From Candidatus Moduliflexus flocculans (GTDB taxonomy: Bacteria > Moduliflexota > Moduliflexia > Moduliflexales > Moduliflexaceae): a stretch of DNA of 33,656 nucleotides. The number at the start of each line of letters is the position of its first letter. Position 1 is the stretch's first letter. The position numbers and the translations under genes were made by a program. Positions 31,557 through 33,656 of the stretch are shown in pieces. A model generated the notes under the pieces. It ran no database searches. It saw nothing but the letters and a program-made list of their open reading frames with translations, and was not told where the DNA came from. The stretch spans positions 1,142,334 to 1,175,989 of the forward strand of contig DF820456.1 of NCBI GenBank assembly GCA_000739515.1, given 5' to 3'.

Positions 31557-32408
31557 TTACTTCTCCAATTTCAACAAATCTGAGGCATCAATCGGTTTCC
31601 AGTTATCCAGCCCAAGCATCAACAGATTTTTTTTGCCAGTCGGTTGCGCTGGCATCTCTTGCAAAAGATTCGAGATGTTCTGTCCCTGGTCACCGCAATC
31701 TTCGGAGATCGCTACAATTAACAACAATGATTCTTTGCTTTCTGCAAGCACGTTGAGGCTTTTATATAAGGCGGGATTCATCGCTTGCAATTGTTCTAAG
31801 GAATGCGCCGTCGTCACTGCCGCTTTCGCCATTCCAAATCCTAACGACATCAAGGCGTCAAGCTCTTTGGGAACCGTCAAAATTTTAGCCTGATCTGCCG
31901 CAGACGCATCGGGCAGCAGTTCTTTCAACATATTTTTCGTATATTCGATGCTGCTGGCGGAGGCAATCTGAACATTTTTCACCGAATCCAGCGTCACGCC
32001 AGATTCTTTCGCGACAATCACGGTTTTTTGGGAACTTTGCTGATTGCGAACCCCCACAAAGATTGGCTTGAGATGATACGTCTCGCGGATACGCGCAAAA
32101 TGCCAACTGGAGAGCAGCACAGCGCAGCTTTTATGCCCGCTCAGATAGGTCTCGAAGGTATCGCGATTATTGAACGGCTGGAATTTGTACTCGCCAAATT
32201 GGGAAAGATAGGTATCAAACTCGAATTTAAGCGATTTGAAGTTGTTAATATTGGTTTCAGAACTATAAAAAGAAATTGTAATCGGCGCTGTATTCTGCGA
32301 GTGTAACGAGCGTGGAATGCCGGCAGAAATAGAGCAGATTGCGGCCAAAAATATGGCTACTGTTCTTTTTCGCACGTTTCTCAGCCTGGTGTGTATAAAA
32401 ACTTCCAC
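31557..32408 (-). CDS. PhnD-like periplasmic binding protein
   Basis: A ~283-residue type II binding protein of the PhnD/phosphate-phosphonate-like group. A signal peptide (RTVAIFLAAICSISAGIPRSLHSQ) is followed by ITISFYSSETN, AVLLSSWHFARIRETYHLKPIFVG and QKTVIVAKESGVTLDSVKNVQIASASS, then VPKELDALMSLGFGMAKAAVTT, all typical of this group. Start: GTG at 32408 has GGGAG seven bases upstream; a GTG at 32375 (VRKRTVAIF) would give a tighter signal peptide. The usual PhnD core is only partly matched, so the ligand cannot be named. It is the first gene of the TonB receptor operon. Confidence 0.8.
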   Translation of the reverse strand: MEVFIHTRLRNVRKRTVAIFLAAICSISAGIPRSLHSQNTAPITISFYSSETNINNFKSLKFEFDTYLSQFGEYKFQPFNNRDTFETYLSGHKSCAVLLSSWHFARIRETYHLKPIFVGVRNQQSSQKTVIVAKESGVTLDSVKNVQIASASSIEYTKNMLKELLPDASAADQAKILTVPKELDALMSLGFGMAKAAVTTAHSLEQLQAMNPALYKSLNVLAESKESLLLIVAISEDCGDQGQNISNLLQEMPAQPTGKKNLLMLGLDNWKPIDASDLLKLEK

Positions 32409-32426
32409 GATCCGTCTCCCATCCAA

Positions 32427-32847
32427 CCCAAATCATGCATGAAACCGTATAATGTGTCATCTCCCTGCTTCATACACAAGGATAACCTTCAGTGTCAATG
32501 TAAAAATGCGAGAGATAAGTAATTCGTAACTATTTCGCTATTTTCGCCTGAGGCGACGCGGTGTTATCGAATTCGACGGCGAACGTGTTTCGGACGTGAC
32601 ACGTTATTTCTGCGACGCTCGCTTATTTATCGGCGCTCTTTTCGCGCGAAAGATTCCTTATTCTCGCGAAAAAGACTTGACAAGTTCCTCACATATCGTC
32701 ATCATGTCATTGTGTTATAACAAGATAACATTCTATAGGAGTGTCAAAAATGACGATATTTCGTTCATTCGAGCGGCCAAAGCAAGCTTTGGCACTCCTG
32801 AGACCTAAATAGTTACGAATCGCCAATATAACCGGAGGTGACAATAC
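32427..32847. promoter_or_regulatory. Divergent intergenic region of the binding-protein operon and GntR gene
   Basis: No gene is seen. The region must hold promoters for both directions. TTGACA at 32677-32682 lacks a good -10 at usual distance. A short dyad TTCGCGCGAA (near 32640) and CGCGAA (near 32664) could be an operator. A GntR/HutC regulator often controls its divergent neighbour, so this is the place to look for its site. Confidence 0.4.
32522..32820. repeat. Long-range inverted repeat enclosing a family A remnant
   Basis: ATTCGTAACTATTT (32522-32535) and AAATAGTTACGAAT (32807-32820) are exact inverted repeats of 14 bases at a distance of 271 bases. A rearranged family A element lies inside at 32737-32799, where AGGAGTGTCAAA faces TTTGGCACTCCT. 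Together they occupy most of the intergenic region between the PhnD-like gene and the GntR gene. Confidence 0.7.
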
Positions 32848-33588
32848 ATGGAGTTAAAAACCAAACCGTTGAATAGGGAAAGCCCGATTCCATTATACTT
32901 CCAACTGAAAGAGATTTTGTTGGAATATATCAAGGAACTTCGTCCTGGCGATTCCTTTCCGACAGAATTAGAATTATGCCGGCAGTTCGACATCAGCCGC
33001 CCGACCGTGCGCCAGGCAATTAACGATTTGATTGTCGAAGGATATTTACAACGCATCAAAGGGAAAGGCACATATATCGCCGAGCCGAAAATCAAGCAAA
33101 ATTTTTTGATCGAGCTAAAAAGTTTCACGCAGGAGATGCAGGAGAAAGGCTTTACTCCTTACACATCCGTATTGGAATCGAAAATCAACGTCTGCGACGA
33201 GCGAATCAGCAACGCGCTGAACATTCCAATCGGCAGCGATGTTGTAGAAATCAGGCGGCTTCGATCCGCAGACCAGACGCCAATCGTGTTAGTGGTCACA
33301 TTCCTTCCGACAGCCCAACTTCCAGACATTCTTTCAAAAGACTTTCGCAACGATTCGTTATACCGAATTATCGAAGAAGATTATGGCTACACGATTGAAC
33401 GCGCACGGCGAACCCTGAGCGCGAGAATTGCCGGAGACGAAGAAGCGGAACTGCTTGGGATCAAAGAAGGCGACCCGATTCAATTTATCGAAACCGTCGC
33501 CTATTTAACAGATGGCACGCCGATAGAATACTCGCTGGCGGAATATCGGGGAGATAAAAGCGAATTTACCTTTGAACTCCATAAATAA
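32848..33588 (+). CDS. GntR family regulator, HutC subfamily
   Basis: A 246-residue transcription regulator. The N-terminal winged helix is clear: PIPLYFQLKEILLEYIKELRPGDSFPTELELCRQFDISRPTVRQAINDLIVEGYLQRIKGKGTYIA, followed by a UTRA ligand-binding domain (~85-240) with VVEIRRLRSADQTPIVLVVTFLP and FIETVAYLTDGTPIEYSLAEYRGD. The UTRA domain binds small ligands such as sugars phosphates or amino acid derivatives. GGAGGTGA lies well placed before the ATG. It diverges from the PhnD-like/TonB receptor operon, which is the likely target. Confidence 0.93.
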   Translation: MELKTKPLNRESPIPLYFQLKEILLEYIKELRPGDSFPTELELCRQFDISRPTVRQAINDLIVEGYLQRIKGKGTYIAEPKIKQNFLIELKSFTQEMQEKGFTPYTSVLESKINVCDERISNALNIPIGSDVVEIRRLRSADQTPIVLVVTFLPTAQLPDILSKDFRNDSLYRIIEEDYGYTIERARRTLSARIAGDEEAELLGIKEGDPIQFIETVAYLTDGTPIEYSLAEYRGDKSEFTFELHK

Positions 33589-33595
33589 CTCACTC

Positions 33596-33656
33596 ATGTT
33601 ACGCAGCCGATTCGAGACGAATGACCGCACACTCCCCTCCGGGGAGGGGTTGGGGG
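33596..33656. repeat. Family E plus family C repeat, cut by the window end
   Basis: TCATGTTACGCAGC (near 33596) followed by CTCCCCTCCGGGGAGGGGTT repeats the order of the left half of the nested element at 15813-15979, including the shared GATGACCGC-type linker. The right half lies outside the window. Confidence 0.8.

Noticed and set aside
32677..32720. TTGACA with TATAAC as the GntR gene promoter
   Set aside because: The two hexamers are about 30 bases apart, too far for a standard promoter.

Overview
The window (about 33.7 kb, near 50% G+C by eye) comes from a Gram-negative bacterium with an outer membrane. It encodes a TonB-dependent receptor, a porin-like beta-barrel, a LolA-like carrier, a lipoprotein and several secreted binding proteins. 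I saw no rRNA, tRNA, CRISPR array, phage module or complete insertion sequence. An orphan TRAP binding protein, an Rpn/PD-(D/E)XK nuclease, BioG-type biotin synthesis and very many dispersed palindromic repeats would fit an uncultured lineage such as Candidatus Moduliflexus/Vecturithrix (KSB3), but that placement is a guess.

Layout. 1-745: 3' end of ilvD. 830-2089: DUF2721 membrane protein and a Cys-rich HTH protein. 2201-2827: orphan ZAS-type zinc-finger protein. 2824-4414 (minus): a compact run of five small genes, including a FeoC-like winged helix with a Cys cluster and a Nif11-domain protein. 4808-5794: TRAP solute-binding protein. 6025-6882: Rpn-type nuclease. 6922-11461 (minus): biotin operon bioB-bioF-bioG-bioC plus a histidine phosphatase, with a good BirA-type operator upstream of bioB. 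11759-19185 (minus): a LuxR-type membrane regulator, then an ABC transporter (LolD-like ATPase and two FtsX permeases), a LolA-like protein, a beta-barrel and a lipoprotein. 19334-21591 (plus): gpsA and a PatB/MalY aminotransferase. 21624-22205 (minus): mntP. 22206-22753: a leader-like region with tandem repeats, a structured RNA candidate and two strong terminators placed directly before a YegD-like Hsp70 gene (22754-24103). 24271-26070 (minus): AEC transporter and a rhomboid-like zinc-ribbon protein. 26210-32408 (minus): a tight operon of two periplasmic binding proteins, a TonB receptor, a HAMP-SpoIIE phosphatase and a flavin-binding protein. 32848-33588: GntR/HutC regulator.

The most unusual feature is the intergenic DNA. 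At least eight families of short palindromic repeats recur here, and several copies sit in the loop of another family. One copy lies in frame inside bioG; others provide or overlap stop codons (bioG, an ABC permease) or fill gaps between convergent genes like bidirectional terminators. The best candidates for undescribed systems are the TonB receptor/binding protein/phosphatase operon, the FeoC-Nif11 small-gene operon and the RNA leader before the Hsp70 gene.
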